64,000 bases of DNA from CAZBXE01 sp964496125 (GTDB lineage Bacteria > Chlamydiota > Chlamydiia > Chlamydiales > CAZBXE01), in contig CAZBXE010000002.1 of NCBI GenBank assembly GCA_964496125.1, positions 62,001-126,000 on the forward strand. The letters are read 5' to 3'. The stretch's first letter is position 1. Each line of letters opens with the position of its first letter. Under the pieces are notes generated by a model. The model was not told where the DNA came from, did not search any database, and saw only the letters and a program-made list of their open reading frames with translations. This document shows, piece after piece, positions 31,832-40,989 of the stretch. Position numbers and translations under genes: made by a program.

Positions 31832-33886
31832 ATGCAGTCTTCTCACAAAGCCACAACTATCCCCCAAAACTACAATACCAATGCTCTTGTCGTTGTAAGC
31901 GAGCAGCGCGCTGTAATCAGCTCCGAATTTATCAATGACGTAAACAAACGAACTCTTACTCAACCAGACCGCACAGCCCTCGACAGGATGCTATCCGACC
32001 TTAAGTCTCAAGAACTTACGGAAGCTCGTAAAGGCTTTACCATCCTCTCCCAAATCAAGAACCCAGACTATAAAAAACAAGCTCTTGGAGAGCTCTTAGT
32101 CCTGCTCAAGAAAGAATTTGATCTCATTGCCTCAGCAGATGCCATGGCCGAAGCCTCTTCTGCCAATATCCTCGATGACGCGAAACTGATGACGGAAGGT
32201 CTTGCGCAACTTGAAGGGAACCTGAATGAAATTGTGCAAATGTATGCAGAAGCAACGACACGTCTTGCTGACCTTCTTGTGCGTCATCAGTTTGCGGGAC
32301 ATATTGCAGGCCTCAAGCGTGAGACCCTCGACCTTTTTGCTACACAACAATCTAAATTAAAAGACCTGATGGAAAGAGTCTCTGGCTCTGCAAAAAGGGT
32401 AGTACAATTTTGGGCAAGATACGGTTTTGAAGCTTCCAAGCGTTTACAGAGCGATTATAATGTTGTGGAAGATTCAGCGCTTCGCTTTGTCAATCTTCTC
32501 GGGGGCCTTTCTGCCTTATACAATGGACAAAATGCAACGTCCCAACTCTCGGAAGCTGTTAAAGGAATCACCCATTTTTACACAGACCCTCAGTTTGATA
32601 CTCTCTTTGACCTCTTTTCCTCCTTTTATAAGTCCAAGACCGACAAAGCTGCACTGAGCAAGCTGATTATCTTAGCTGACAGAACTGACAACAAAGACCT
32701 TGCCTTCTTGTCAGCTATACTTCTAGCAAATGTGGTAGAAGAGAGTGAAGACCCCGACCTACGCACTTGGGCTCTTGAAGGGCTCTTAAACACATTCCTC
32801 TATGTGAAGACTTCTAATCCTATTGAAGCAAGTTCGCCCGCTAAAGATGACGCTGTCTCTTTCTTATCTACAAATAACTCACAATTACCACCCCAGAACC
32901 ACGACTACATCCGTCAAGCTCTCGAATCACTGCAGAGCCGCTTCTCCGGCACTGTTGTTGACACTACTATCGATACAGCCCTTAGAGAACACAGAAAAAC
33001 GCAAGTACCACCCACCTTTTTTTCGGCTTCCACGTCCCCTGCGGCTCTGACCACCTGGTCGCAAGCCCTGGCTCCGCGCCTTGGCCTCACGCCAGCCCTA
33101 GTCGACCGTGACTTGCACAACACGGGCAACATCCGTCTTCTCGGCGATGCCCTCTCGATCAACGAAGCCGGCGTCGAAGAGCTGATCACGTTCCTCTCCC
33201 ACCATCCAGGCGTTACGACTCTTGATCTCTCCCACACGACCTTTACCGATTCTGCACTCACTCACCTCGCAAAGAAACTACCCAGGACGAATGTGGCTAC
33301 ACTCCGTCTTACAACCTCAATCGATGACGCCTGCTCGAAAGCATTTGCCGATACCCTTGTTGCAAAGCCCAAGCTTCAACTCCATCTTGGAAATGCACTT
33401 TCAGCATACAATGTAGCTTTTGAAATTAAGAAAGCAGGTAAAACTGAACAAGCCATAGAGCTTTCAACCTACAACATAGATGGTCTGCGCGAAGACCAGA
33501 AGATACACCTGCTTTACCTAGTTAGAGGGCAGTGCTATGAGAAGTTAAAAATTTACAAACTCGCTATCCAAGATCTCGAAAAGGCGTTTATTCTAGAAAA
33601 CAGAAAAAACTACCAAGCTTCTGTTGACTTGGTAGCAGCATACCAAGGAACAGGCAATTACGAAAAAGCCCTTGAGTTTGCTGAGATTGGTATACAGCTA
33701 GCCCCTAGCAATCCAGATGCCTTCTTTAACTTAGCTCAAACGCTGTTCTACGCTGTAGGCGAATGCCAAAATAGAACCCGAGCCATAGAGCTGATGGAAA
33801 CCGCGATTACACTAGTTCCAAAAGAGGATTCTGCAACAAGAGAAGAATTTCAAGCAGAAGTGGAAGAGATGAAACGCTCTGCTTAG
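31832..33886 (+). CDS. Large hypothetical protein with helical, leucine-rich and TPR regions; effector candidate
   Basis: 684 residues, GAGGG ribosome site. Residues 40-300 are long helices; about 415-505 holds leucine-rich-repeat units (G-N-I-R-L-L-G-D-A-L-S, G-V-T-T-L-D-L-S-H-T-T-F-T-D-S-A-L, N-V-A-T-L-R-L), then from about 525 TPR units (Y-L-V-R-G-Q-C-Y-E-K-L-K-I-Y-K-L-A-I-Q-D-L; Y-Q-G-T-G-N-Y-E-K-A-L-E). No signal peptide or transmembrane segment. A eukaryote-like mix of repeats is common in chlamydial type III effectors. Overlaps the convergent gene 33883 by four bases. Confidence 0.75.
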   Translation: MQSSHKATTIPQNYNTNALVVVSEQRAVISSEFINDVNKRTLTQPDRTALDRMLSDLKSQELTEARKGFTILSQIKNPDYKKQALGELLVLLKKEFDLIASADAMAEASSANILDDAKLMTEGLAQLEGNLNEIVQMYAEATTRLADLLVRHQFAGHIAGLKRETLDLFATQQSKLKDLMERVSGSAKRVVQFWARYGFEASKRLQSDYNVVEDSALRFVNLLGGLSALYNGQNATSQLSEAVKGITHFYTDPQFDTLFDLFSSFYKSKTDKAALSKLIILADRTDNKDLAFLSAILLANVVEESEDPDLRTWALEGLLNTFLYVKTSNPIEASSPAKDDAVSFLSTNNSQLPPQNHDYIRQALESLQSRFSGTVVDTTIDTALREHRKTQVPPTFFSASTSPAALTTWSQALAPRLGLTPALVDRDLHNTGNIRLLGDALSINEAGVEELITFLSHHPGVTTLDLSHTTFTDSALTHLAKKLPRTNVATLRLTTSIDDACSKAFADTLVAKPKLQLHLGNALSAYNVAFEIKKAGKTEQAIELSTYNIDGLREDQKIHLLYLVRGQCYEKLKIYKLAIQDLEKAFILENRKNYQASVDLVAAYQGTGNYEKALEFAEIGIQLAPSNPDAFFNLAQTLFYAVGECQNRTRAIELMETAITLVPKEDSATREEFQAEVEEMKRSA

Positions 33887-34458
33887 CTCCCTTGCCGACG
33901 AATTTTGCCTGTTTTTTGAGGGGCATTCTTGTCACCTTCACCTCGTATTGGAGGAGGCATGCCCTCTATTTCCTTCATTAGGCCTTTCCCGTGGGTTTCA
34001 GCCTCTTTTACCTCTTTTTTGAAACCCGTACCCCGTACCCTTAGACCATTTGTTGTTGAATTGGTCATCTTGCCAGATTCGCCCGGGCTAGTTATAATCC
34101 CCAGGCTCTCGGTGACAACGGAATGGGATTCTGCTGCAGCAGCCAAGGAACTCCGCTTTAGAGCAGCATTACCATCCAAGTTCTTAAGTGGCTTAGCATC
34201 AAACTGAAATTTAAAAAAATCAGATAAAAACCTAGGGATTCGACCTTGATTTCCCGATACCCTCTCCTGGGACACTCCCCCTACTTGCTCATTTCCTCTC
34301 ACTAAAGCAATCACCTTCTTCTTTAACCAGGACGAAACCTCCTTCTCATCTCCAAGCTTAGCCCCTGTCTCAGAGCCCCCTACTCCAGCAGAACTCCCTG
34401 AATCCACGGGCGGGACACCAGACGGCGGTATTGTTACATCCATAACATCACTCCCCAC
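33883..34458 (-). CDS. Hypothetical protein, mostly disordered
   Basis: 191 residues, rich in Gly, Ser, Pro and Lys; the last third is charged. Short hydrophobic stretches only, no signal peptide. No family recognised. Convergent with and overlapping by four bases the large gene at 31832. Low-complexity composition suggests a secreted or linker-like protein, if real. Confidence 0.5.
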   Translation of the reverse strand: MGSDVMDVTIPPSGVPPVDSGSSAGVGGSETGAKLGDEKEVSSWLKKKVIALVRGNEQVGGVSQERVSGNQGRIPRFLSDFFKFQFDAKPLKNLDGNAALKRSSLAAAAESHSVVTESLGIITSPGESGKMTNSTTNGLRVRGTGFKKEVKEAETHGKGLMKEIEGMPPPIRGEGDKNAPQKTGKIRRQGS

Positions 34459-34733
34459 AGTTCAGACATCCTCATTATAAAATAATTTAATTTAACGCAG
34501 AAAAAAAAGATTAACGACTGATAATTCATGCGTGTTGGAGAGGGTATTACATAAAATTCGTTTTCTATAAGCAACAATCCACCTCTAAAATCACATCAGT
34601 TCATTTGTGTATATTGCCAGCTAGAAAATGATTTAACTCCCATATCCTTGCAGAAAGAAGAGAATAGAGAAAAAAATGAGCACTCGCTTTTTTTTTGGGC
34701 TCGATCTATGATCAAGAAAAAAGGAGTTTTTTT
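34459..34733. other. Intergenic region before dps
   Basis: 275 bases. Contains only a 17-base match (34597-34613) to the end of the MITE-like repeats, too short to call a copy. No other structure. Confidence 0.3.
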
Positions 34734-35198
34734 ATGAAAGTGAACTATTCCCTCCCAGAGAAAAGTATAAAGAAAATCGCCGAGCTGCTTAGTATTGCCC
34801 TCGCTAACCTAAATGTGCTTTATATCAAAACCAGAAACTTTCACTGGAATATGGAAGACCCAAGGTTCTACTTTCTCCATAAAATGCTCGAAGAACAGTA
34901 TAATCAACTAGAAGAAGCTGCCGATCTCGTTGCAGAAAAAATCCGCCAACTAGGCGTGAAATCCCCCGCGTCCATGAATGAGTTTCTTAAACTTGCCACC
35001 ATAAAAGAAGCAGGGATCGATTTGTCCGGCAATGAAATGCTTAAGAACTTGGCAGATTCCCACGAAATGATCATAAAAGAGCTGCGTGATAATACAGAAC
35101 AGGTAGAAAAGCTAGGAGACTACGGCACGGTTGACCTGCTCACAGAGCTCCTCCGGGGCCATGAAAAGACAGCCTGGATCCTCCGGAGCCATCTCTAG
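34734..35198 (+). CDS. dps: Dps family DNA-binding/ferroxidase protein
   Basis: 154 residues from ATG 34734 with a clear AAGGAG site; the frame is open back to 34695. Dodecameric mini-ferritin features: N-F-H-W-N-M-E-D-P-R-F-Y-F-L-H (ferroxidase His and Asp), L-E-E-A-A-D-L-V-A-E, and the late H-E-K-T-A-W. Protects DNA from iron and peroxide. Stands alone; a perfect 20-bp palindrome follows. Confidence 0.92.
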   Translation: MKVNYSLPEKSIKKIAELLSIALANLNVLYIKTRNFHWNMEDPRFYFLHKMLEEQYNQLEEAADLVAEKIRQLGVKSPASMNEFLKLATIKEAGIDLSGNEMLKNLADSHEMIIKELRDNTEQVEKLGDYGTVDLLTELLRGHEKTAWILRSHL

Positions 35199-35221
35199 GA
35201 GGCTCTGCCTATGATTCTAGG

Positions 35222-35241
35222 GCAATTTTCTAGAAAATTGC
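35222..35241. repeat. Perfect 20-bp palindrome downstream of dps
   Basis: GCAATTTTCT followed by its exact inverted complement. As RNA it would have no free loop and no T tract follows, so it is not a normal terminator; it may be a protein-binding site or a cruciform. Confidence 0.6.
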
Positions 35242-35293
35242 TTGATAGGATAGCGAAAGTCTGATTAACTATACACTATATACCGAGGTTGTA

Positions 35294-35938
35294 ATGAAAA
35301 GGCTTGCTCTTATTTTGAGTATCTCTCTCTGTTTATGCGCTGAGGAACATGAGAAAAGCTTTCTTGGCCAGTATGTCAACCACTTACAGGGGAAAAGATG
35401 GGTTGCCCACGGTGATTTAATGACGGAAAACGGGGGATTTAGCGCCCTGTTCCACCCAAAAGGCTCCTCGCAAAAAAAGATGGAAAACTCCATCCACATC
35501 AGCTACTTCCCAGGCAAAGGGCACCTGAGCACAAGAGAAGCCATCGAAATGGAAAAAAGAGGTGTCCACGGTATTTCCGGAAGAAAACTCGAAGAGCCCT
35601 ATCTTTCCCTTACTAAAACAAAGTTTTCTGTGCTCAAAGATAGCGGCAGCGAAGCGCTCATAGAAAGGCGCTATTCCTTTAGAGGAGGGCGCAACCTCTC
35701 TCACTCTCTCTGCCGCTTAGTCAGAAATGGGAATGATTGGATCTGTCTCAGTTATAAAAAAAAGGGCTCCCACCTTAAAGAAAAAGAAAAAGAGATGTGG
35801 ATTGCACTTCTTGGCCAAGCCAAAGCTGACTTCGATTATTCTAGCTGGGTCCAAAGGGAAAGAGAAAGAGAAAGATTAGAAGAGCAAGCGAAAGCCTGGC
35901 TCATCTACCAACACACCCAAGGACTAGCTCAAGATTAA
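35294..35938 (+). CDS. Secreted hypothetical protein (paralogue of 35949)
   Basis: 214 residues with a signal peptide (M-K-R-L-A-L-I-L-S-I-S-L-C-L-C-A). Shares with the next gene the pattern K-R-W-V/K-W-V, F-G-x-L, then P-x-G-S-S-x-K-K-M-E-x-S, E-A-x-E-M-E and R-x-S-F-x-G-R, so the two arose by tandem duplication. C-terminal 40 residues are extra, charged and helical. GAGG ribosome site. Family not recognised. Confidence 0.7.
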   Translation: MKRLALILSISLCLCAEEHEKSFLGQYVNHLQGKRWVAHGDLMTENGGFSALFHPKGSSQKKMENSIHISYFPGKGHLSTREAIEMEKRGVHGISGRKLEEPYLSLTKTKFSVLKDSGSEALIERRYSFRGGRNLSHSLCRLVRNGNDWICLSYKKKGSHLKEKEKEMWIALLGQAKADFDYSSWVQRERERERLEEQAKAWLIYQHTQGLAQD

Positions 35939-35948
35939 AAGGATTTTT

Positions 35949-36545
35949 ATGAAACGGTTTTTTTTAAGTGTATTCCTCTTTTCAAATGTGCTTTTAGCAG
36001 AAGATCCCTTCGAGGATCTTGAAAAGAAAACCGCTTTCTTCAATCAATATGTTGATGCAGTCATTCCTTCCGATGTCAAACACAAATGGGTGCCCTTTGG
36101 CGTGCTAAAGGAGGAGAAAGGCGTTGTCGGTATGGTCTACTATCCAGAGGGCTCTTCTCGAAAAAAGATGGAAGATAGCCTCTTTGTCTCCTATCTCCCC
36201 GCCCAAGTAGGAAGAAAGTTTACGATACAAGAAGCCCAAGAAATGGAACAAGATGGGATTTCTGCTCTGACAGGGCTAAAAATCACCACTCCATTTGGAG
36301 AGCACACAAAGGTATTATTTGAAGTTATCAAGGCAACCGAGGATGAACTCATCTTTGAACGTCGCTTTTCCTTCCACGGAAGAAAACAGCTCGCTCATGA
36401 TGTCTGCAGGCTCATCAAGCAAGGTGAAGACTGGGTAGAAATGTGCTATAAAAAATATGGCAAACAACTTAATAGTGATGGGCGAGAGAAATGGCATGGT
36501 TGGCTTGCCAGTGGCAAAGCCAAAGGCACGGAATACCCAAAGTAG
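35949..36545 (+). CDS. Secreted hypothetical protein (paralogue of 35294)
   Basis: 198 residues, signal peptide K-R-F-F-L-S-V-F-L-F-S-N-V-L-L-A. Same pattern as the upstream gene (H-K-W-V-P-F-G-V-L, S-S-R-K-K-M-E-D-S, E-A-Q-E-M-E-Q-D-G). AAGGA ribosome site, 10 bases after its neighbour, so one operon. Function unknown. Confidence 0.72.
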   Translation: MKRFFLSVFLFSNVLLAEDPFEDLEKKTAFFNQYVDAVIPSDVKHKWVPFGVLKEEKGVVGMVYYPEGSSRKKMEDSLFVSYLPAQVGRKFTIQEAQEMEQDGISALTGLKITTPFGEHTKVLFEVIKATEDELIFERRFSFHGRKQLAHDVCRLIKQGEDWVEMCYKKYGKQLNSDGREKWHGWLASGKAKGTEYPK

Positions 36546-36546
36546 A

Positions 36547-36576
36547 TTGCAATCATTCTTCGTTCTAAGCTATCAT
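36547..36576 (+). promoter_or_regulatory. Probable promoter of lepA, start codon at the predicted transcription start
   Basis: TTGCAA at 36547-36552 and TATCAT at 36571-36576 with an 18-base spacer. The ATG is at 36585, about the +1 position. No Shine-Dalgarno sequence. Confidence 0.4.
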
Positions 36577-36584
36577 AATCAGCT

Positions 36585-38378
36585 ATGAAAAAGATTCGTA
36601 ATTTCAGCATCATCGCGCATATCGATCACGGAAAGTCTACGCTCTCTGATCGCCTCATGGAAGAAACACAGCTCATTGCCGAAAGAGATAGGCAAGAGCA
36701 GCTGCTCGACAGTATGGATCTAGAGAGGGAGCGTGGCATCACCATCAAAGCTCACCCCGTCACAATGTACTACAAGACAAATGCAGGTGACGAATACCAA
36801 ATCAACTTCATCGACACTCCCGGACACGTTGACTTTAGCTATGAAGTCTCTAGGTCACTTAGCGCCTGTGAAGGGGCTCTTCTTGTCATCGACGCCTCGC
36901 AAGGTGTCCAAGCACAAACACTTGCAAACGTCCACCTTGCCATAGAAAAAGGGCTTGAAATCATCCCTGTCATCAATAAGATTGACCTGCCCACAGCAGA
37001 CATTGAAGAAGTCACACAGCAAATCGAAGAAATCATCGGTTTACCTAAAGAAACCATTATCTGCTGCAGTGCGAAAACAGGGCAAGGCATCCATGATATC
37101 CTAGAACGGATTGTGACAGACCTTCCAGGCCCTGCGGAGCCTACTGATGATGTGCTCAGGGCACTAGTCTTTGACTCACACTATGATAACTACAGAGGGG
37201 TTCTCGTCTACGTCAGAATGATCAGTGGCGAGCTAAAAAAAGGCTCGCAGATCCAGATGATGGCAACAGGGTCAGTCTTTGAAGTACTAGAAGTGGGTAT
37301 TTTTGCACCGACGCAAAAGGTAGTCGATACCCTCTCCTCAGGAGAGGTGGGTTATTTTATCGCCAATATCAAAAGAGTTGCTGATGTCAAGGTAGGCGAT
37401 ACCGTCACAACGAAGAAAGATGGAGCCAAAGCTCCCTTGCCAGGGTTTAAGGATATTAAGCCAGTCGTGTACGCTGGTATCTATCCCGTAGACTCCACAG
37501 ATTTTGAAGCACTCCGAGACGCATTAAATAAATTACAACTTAACGACTCAGCCCTATCGATTGAACAAGAAAGCAGCATGGCCCTCGGATTCGGATTCCG
37601 CTGCGGCTTTTTAGGGCTATTGCACCTGGAGATCACCTTTGAAAGGATTCAAAGGGAATTTGATGTTGACATCATCTCCACAGCACCAAGCGTTGTCTAC
37701 AAAGTGGTGATGAATGATGAGACAGAAAAGAAAGTCGATAACCCTGCCTTCTTCCCCGACCCTTCACACATTGCCTGGGTAGAAGAGCCATGGGTCATAT
37801 CCCACATCATGATCCCTGCTGAATATTTAGGTGCAATTATGAACCTAGGCCTTGAAAAGCGAGGAGAATGCAAAAAAACAGAGACACTGGACAACAAGCA
37901 CATCCTAGTTACCTACCAGTTCCCTATGAACGAGATCATCACTGACTTTAGTGATAAGCTAAAGTCTGTGACTAAGGGCTATGGTTCTTTTGACTATGAG
38001 TTTTCTGAATACCGAGAAGGGCAGATCATCAAGCTTGAAATCCGCGTCAACGAAGAGCCTGTCGATCCCTTCTCCTGCTTCGTGCACAGAAATAAAGCGG
38101 AAGCAAGGGGCCGCGCCATTTGTGCAAAACTTAAAGAAGTCATACCAAGACACCTTTTCAAAATTCCCATCCAGGCAGCTATCGGTGGAAAGATTGTAGC
38201 CCGGGAAACCATTGATGCCCTCTCCAAGAATGTAACTGCTAAATGCTATGGCGGCGACATTACCCGTAAGCGCAAACTCTGGGAAAAACAAAAAAAAGGG
38301 AAGAAAAAGATGAAGGAATTCGGAAAGGTCACCATCCCGCAAAATGCCTTCATGGATGTCTTAAAAGCAGGCGAATAG
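36585..38378 (+). CDS. lepA: Elongation factor 4 (LepA)
   Basis: 597-residue translational GTPase that back-translocates stalled ribosomes. G1 A-H-I-D-H-G-K-S-T (residues 10-18), G3 D-T-P-G-H-V, G4 N-K-I-D and the C-terminal G-G-D-I-T-R-K-R-K-L-W-E-K-Q-K-K-G-K-K signature are present. Normal length. Two bases after it comes uppS, so they are probably cotranscribed. Confidence 0.98.
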   Translation: MKKIRNFSIIAHIDHGKSTLSDRLMEETQLIAERDRQEQLLDSMDLERERGITIKAHPVTMYYKTNAGDEYQINFIDTPGHVDFSYEVSRSLSACEGALLVIDASQGVQAQTLANVHLAIEKGLEIIPVINKIDLPTADIEEVTQQIEEIIGLPKETIICCSAKTGQGIHDILERIVTDLPGPAEPTDDVLRALVFDSHYDNYRGVLVYVRMISGELKKGSQIQMMATGSVFEVLEVGIFAPTQKVVDTLSSGEVGYFIANIKRVADVKVGDTVTTKKDGAKAPLPGFKDIKPVVYAGIYPVDSTDFEALRDALNKLQLNDSALSIEQESSMALGFGFRCGFLGLLHLEITFERIQREFDVDIISTAPSVVYKVVMNDETEKKVDNPAFFPDPSHIAWVEEPWVISHIMIPAEYLGAIMNLGLEKRGECKKTETLDNKHILVTYQFPMNEIITDFSDKLKSVTKGYGSFDYEFSEYREGQIIKLEIRVNEEPVDPFSCFVHRNKAEARGRAICAKLKEVIPRHLFKIPIQAAIGGKIVARETIDALSKNVTAKCYGGDITRKRKLWEKQKKGKKKMKEFGKVTIPQNAFMDVLKAGE

Positions 38379-38380
38379 CG

Positions 38381-39130
38381 ATGACAAAACTGGCCCCCTC
38401 TTTTTTCACAACAGAAGAGCTTGCTCTCTTGCATAAAGATAAAATTCCAAATCACGTAGCGATCATCCCCGATGGAAATCGAAGATGGTCTACAAAATCA
38501 CTATGGAAAGGGGAACTACACAGTAAAGGTGCTGATGTGGTCACAGATATTGTGCAAGGCGCAAAGCAAATGGGGATCAAGACTGTCACGATCTTTACAT
38601 TTTCTACAGAAAATTGGAGAAGACCTCAGTATGAAATCGACTCCCACATGAACCTTCTCTGTAACTACGTGATCAAGCAAAAGCAGAGCATGATCCAGGA
38701 AGGGATCCGATTAGAAACGATAGGAAATTTGGAAAAGCTTCCCCTCGCTGTGCAAAAAATTGTAGATGAAGGAAAGGAAGCTACTAAAGGAGGAGAAGAA
38801 CTGACATTCATCCTCGCTCTCAACTACGGGGGAAAAGATGATCTTCTACGGGCGATGAAAAAAATGGCTCTTGCTTACAAAAAGGGAACAATAGATCTTG
38901 CAGACTTCACAGAGCAAGAGGTCAACAGCCACCTCGATACGGCGAAATTCGGGGATCCTGATCTGTTAATCCGTACGAGTGGTGAGATGCGTATTAGTAA
39001 CTTTCTTCTCTGGCAGTCTTCCTACACAGAACTTTTTTTCTCTCCTGTGTTGTGGCCTGACTTTACACCCAAGCATTTACTTGGAGCTGTTTTGGACTAC
39101 CAAAAAAGACAAAAAAGGATGGGATCGTGA
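38381..39130 (+). CDS. uppS: Isoprenyl transferase UppS (undecaprenyl pyrophosphate synthase)
   Basis: 249 residues. Adds isopentenyl units to make the C55 lipid carrier for envelope polymers. H-V-A-I-I-P-D-G-N-R-R-W is the catalytic Asp loop (about 28-39), F-S-T-E-N-W-R-R-P follows, and the C-terminal R-T-S-G-E-M-R-I-S-N-F-L-L-W-Q-S-S-Y is present. Corresponds to CT450. Overlaps cdsA by four bases. Order uppS-cdsA-cmk as in Chlamydia. Confidence 0.97.
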   Translation: MTKLAPSFFTTEELALLHKDKIPNHVAIIPDGNRRWSTKSLWKGELHSKGADVVTDIVQGAKQMGIKTVTIFTFSTENWRRPQYEIDSHMNLLCNYVIKQKQSMIQEGIRLETIGNLEKLPLAVQKIVDEGKEATKGGEELTFILALNYGGKDDLLRAMKKMALAYKKGTIDLADFTEQEVNSHLDTAKFGDPDLLIRTSGEMRISNFLLWQSSYTELFFSPVLWPDFTPKHLLGAVLDYQKRQKRMGS

Positions 39131-39945
39131 GCCCAACTCAAAACAGACTACTCTACGGCACGCTAGCCATACTCCTAGGAGCATTCTCAATCTCTACATC
39201 GCATGAATATCCTCTTTGTTTCCTCTTTGTCGTTCTTTGCTTTACGATAATAACTCTTTGCCTCCTAGAGTTTTACAATATTTGCAAGGCAAAAGGGCAT
39301 GATCCTTTTATCAAAGTCGCCATCGTCGGTAGCAACCTGTATCTTGCCTTCCTTTTTGCCCATATTTTAGGGGGCTTGCCCTCCTTTTTTTTGCAAACCA
39401 CTCTCTTTGCCACCTTGTTTGCCAGTTTTTTCGTAGCCTTTGCTAAAGGGCAAACCCCCCTTGTGAATCTCTCTTTAACCCTGTTTGGCCTTTCCTATAT
39501 TCTTGTTCCTCTAAGCTCCATCATTGGACTCAACTACTTTGCCGGCTGGGTATGGGTAGCATACCTTCTGGCTGTTACAAAGATGTCTGACATCGGTGGG
39601 TTTTTCTTTGGCCGTTGCCTTGGGGAGAAAAAGTTAGCTCCATTACTGAGTCCGAAGAAAACAATCGAAGGCGCTCTAGGAGCGCTTGCTACCGCTGTTG
39701 TAACTAGTATTTTTATCTGGTGGATAGCAGACCTTCCTATCTCACTTACTATCAGTATAGTCTTTGGAATTATCCTTGGGGTTTTTGCACAAGTAGGCGA
39801 TCTGGCTGAGTCTCTTCTCAAGCGTGATGCAGGTATTAAAGACAGCAGCAATATCCCTGGCCTTGGCGGTATATTGGATATGATGGATTCCTTGATCTTT
39901 ACTGCCCCTTTGTTGTATTTCTTATTACAAGTAGGAGGAAGCTAA
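39127..39945 (+). CDS. cdsA: Phosphatidate cytidylyltransferase CdsA
   Basis: 272-residue inner-membrane enzyme making CDP-diacylglycerol. About eight hydrophobic segments and the C-terminal CDS signature S-L-L-K-R-D-A-G-I-K-D-S-S-N-I-P-G-L-G-G-x-L-D-x-x-D. Overlaps uppS by four bases; cmk follows four bases later. CT451 equivalent. Confidence 0.95.
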   Translation: MSPTQNRLLYGTLAILLGAFSISTSHEYPLCFLFVVLCFTIITLCLLEFYNICKAKGHDPFIKVAIVGSNLYLAFLFAHILGGLPSFFLQTTLFATLFASFFVAFAKGQTPLVNLSLTLFGLSYILVPLSSIIGLNYFAGWVWVAYLLAVTKMSDIGGFFFGRCLGEKKLAPLLSPKKTIEGALGALATAVVTSIFIWWIADLPISLTISIVFGIILGVFAQVGDLAESLLKRDAGIKDSSNIPGLGGILDMMDSLIFTAPLLYFLLQVGGS

Positions 39946-39949
39946 AATC

Positions 39950-40636
39950 ATGATCATTACGATAGACGGACCTGTCGCCACCGGAAAGACAACAATTGCA
40001 AAAAGACTGGCAGAAAGACTTGGCTATATCTTCTTTGACACAGGCGCTATGTACCGAGCCTTTACGTATAAGCTGATTCATGATGGCATTGATTATGAAG
40101 ATCCAGCCGCTCTTACAGAGGCGCTTAAAAATTTTGACTACGATGTACGCATGGTCTTTGGAGAGAAAAAGTATTATGTAGACCACCGTGATGTCACAGA
40201 ACAGATCCGCTCCCCAGGCGTGACAGCCCTCGTTTCAAAGATTTCAGCCATAAAAGCCGTCCGTGAAAAGCTTGTGCAAATCCAACGAGAAGTGGCCCAA
40301 GGTGTCTACGCTGTTTTTGAAGGAAGAGATATGGGATCTGTTGTATTTCCCGATGCTGATCTAAAGATTTTTCTTACAGGACGTGAAGATGTGCGAGCCA
40401 AGAGGCGCTACGATGAAATGCTCAAGCAATATCCTGAAATGAAAAACACTCTGAAAATTGAAGATGTAACAAAAGAACTGCATAAAAGAGATCTATTCGA
40501 TAGTACCCGAGAAATATCCCCGCTCAAAAAAGCAGACGATGCTTATGAGATTGATACATCTGACTTCAGTGTAGAACAGATTGTCAACCAGATCCTAGAG
40601 CTTAAAGACATGAAGCAATCAAAAGGAAAAAAATAG
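39950..40636 (+). CDS. cmk: Cytidylate kinase
   Basis: 228 residues. Walker A D-G-P-V-A-T-G-K-T-T (about 5-14), the R-D loop A-V-F-E-G-R-D-M-G-S-V-V-F-P-D-A and R-A-K-R-R-Y-D-E region. Converts CMP/dCMP to the diphosphate. CT452 equivalent; the plsC and argS genes that follow in Chlamydia are not here. Confidence 0.95.
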   Translation: MIITIDGPVATGKTTIAKRLAERLGYIFFDTGAMYRAFTYKLIHDGIDYEDPAALTEALKNFDYDVRMVFGEKKYYVDHRDVTEQIRSPGVTALVSKISAIKAVREKLVQIQREVAQGVYAVFEGRDMGSVVFPDADLKIFLTGREDVRAKRRYDEMLKQYPEMKNTLKIEDVTKELHKRDLFDSTREISPLKKADDAYEIDTSDFSVEQIVNQILELKDMKQSKGKK

Positions 40637-40989
40637 CACGCTCAGCGAGGTGTTTTTTCCAAAAAAACTTATTGACTTTCTCGCCCTCTTTCTTCATCCT
40701 ACGAAGTAGTCATTTGTTTCTTTCGACATGCAACAGAACATTCGAACCTGTTCATGAGGAACAAAAAGGCAGTACCCAAGCAGCCTGAAAAATTGAGAGT
40801 TTAAAAAGGGGCGGTCTCAGATGAAGTCGGTTCTAAACAATGCCAAAACACATGTGCCTGAAAACCAAAAGATCCGGCTTGGATTCAGCTTTGACCAACG
40901 CAGATAAACACCAATTTTTCAGGTTGTTTGGGTAGGAATGGTACACATAACAATAAGATTTAAGACATGTAACAAAAAAGGAGGGCACC
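40637..40989. other. Gap of about 350 bases between cmk and the small gene at 40990
   Basis: TTGACT at about 40673 could be a -35 without a good -10. A 28-codon ATG frame at 40820-40906 lacks a clear ribosome site. No other structure seen. Confidence 0.3.

Noticed and set aside
34597..34613. Fifth MITE-like copy
   Set aside because: Only a 17-base terminal match remains, no second end; treated as a trace.
40820..40906. 28-codon ATG frame in the gap after cmk
   Set aside because: No clear ribosome site or similarity.
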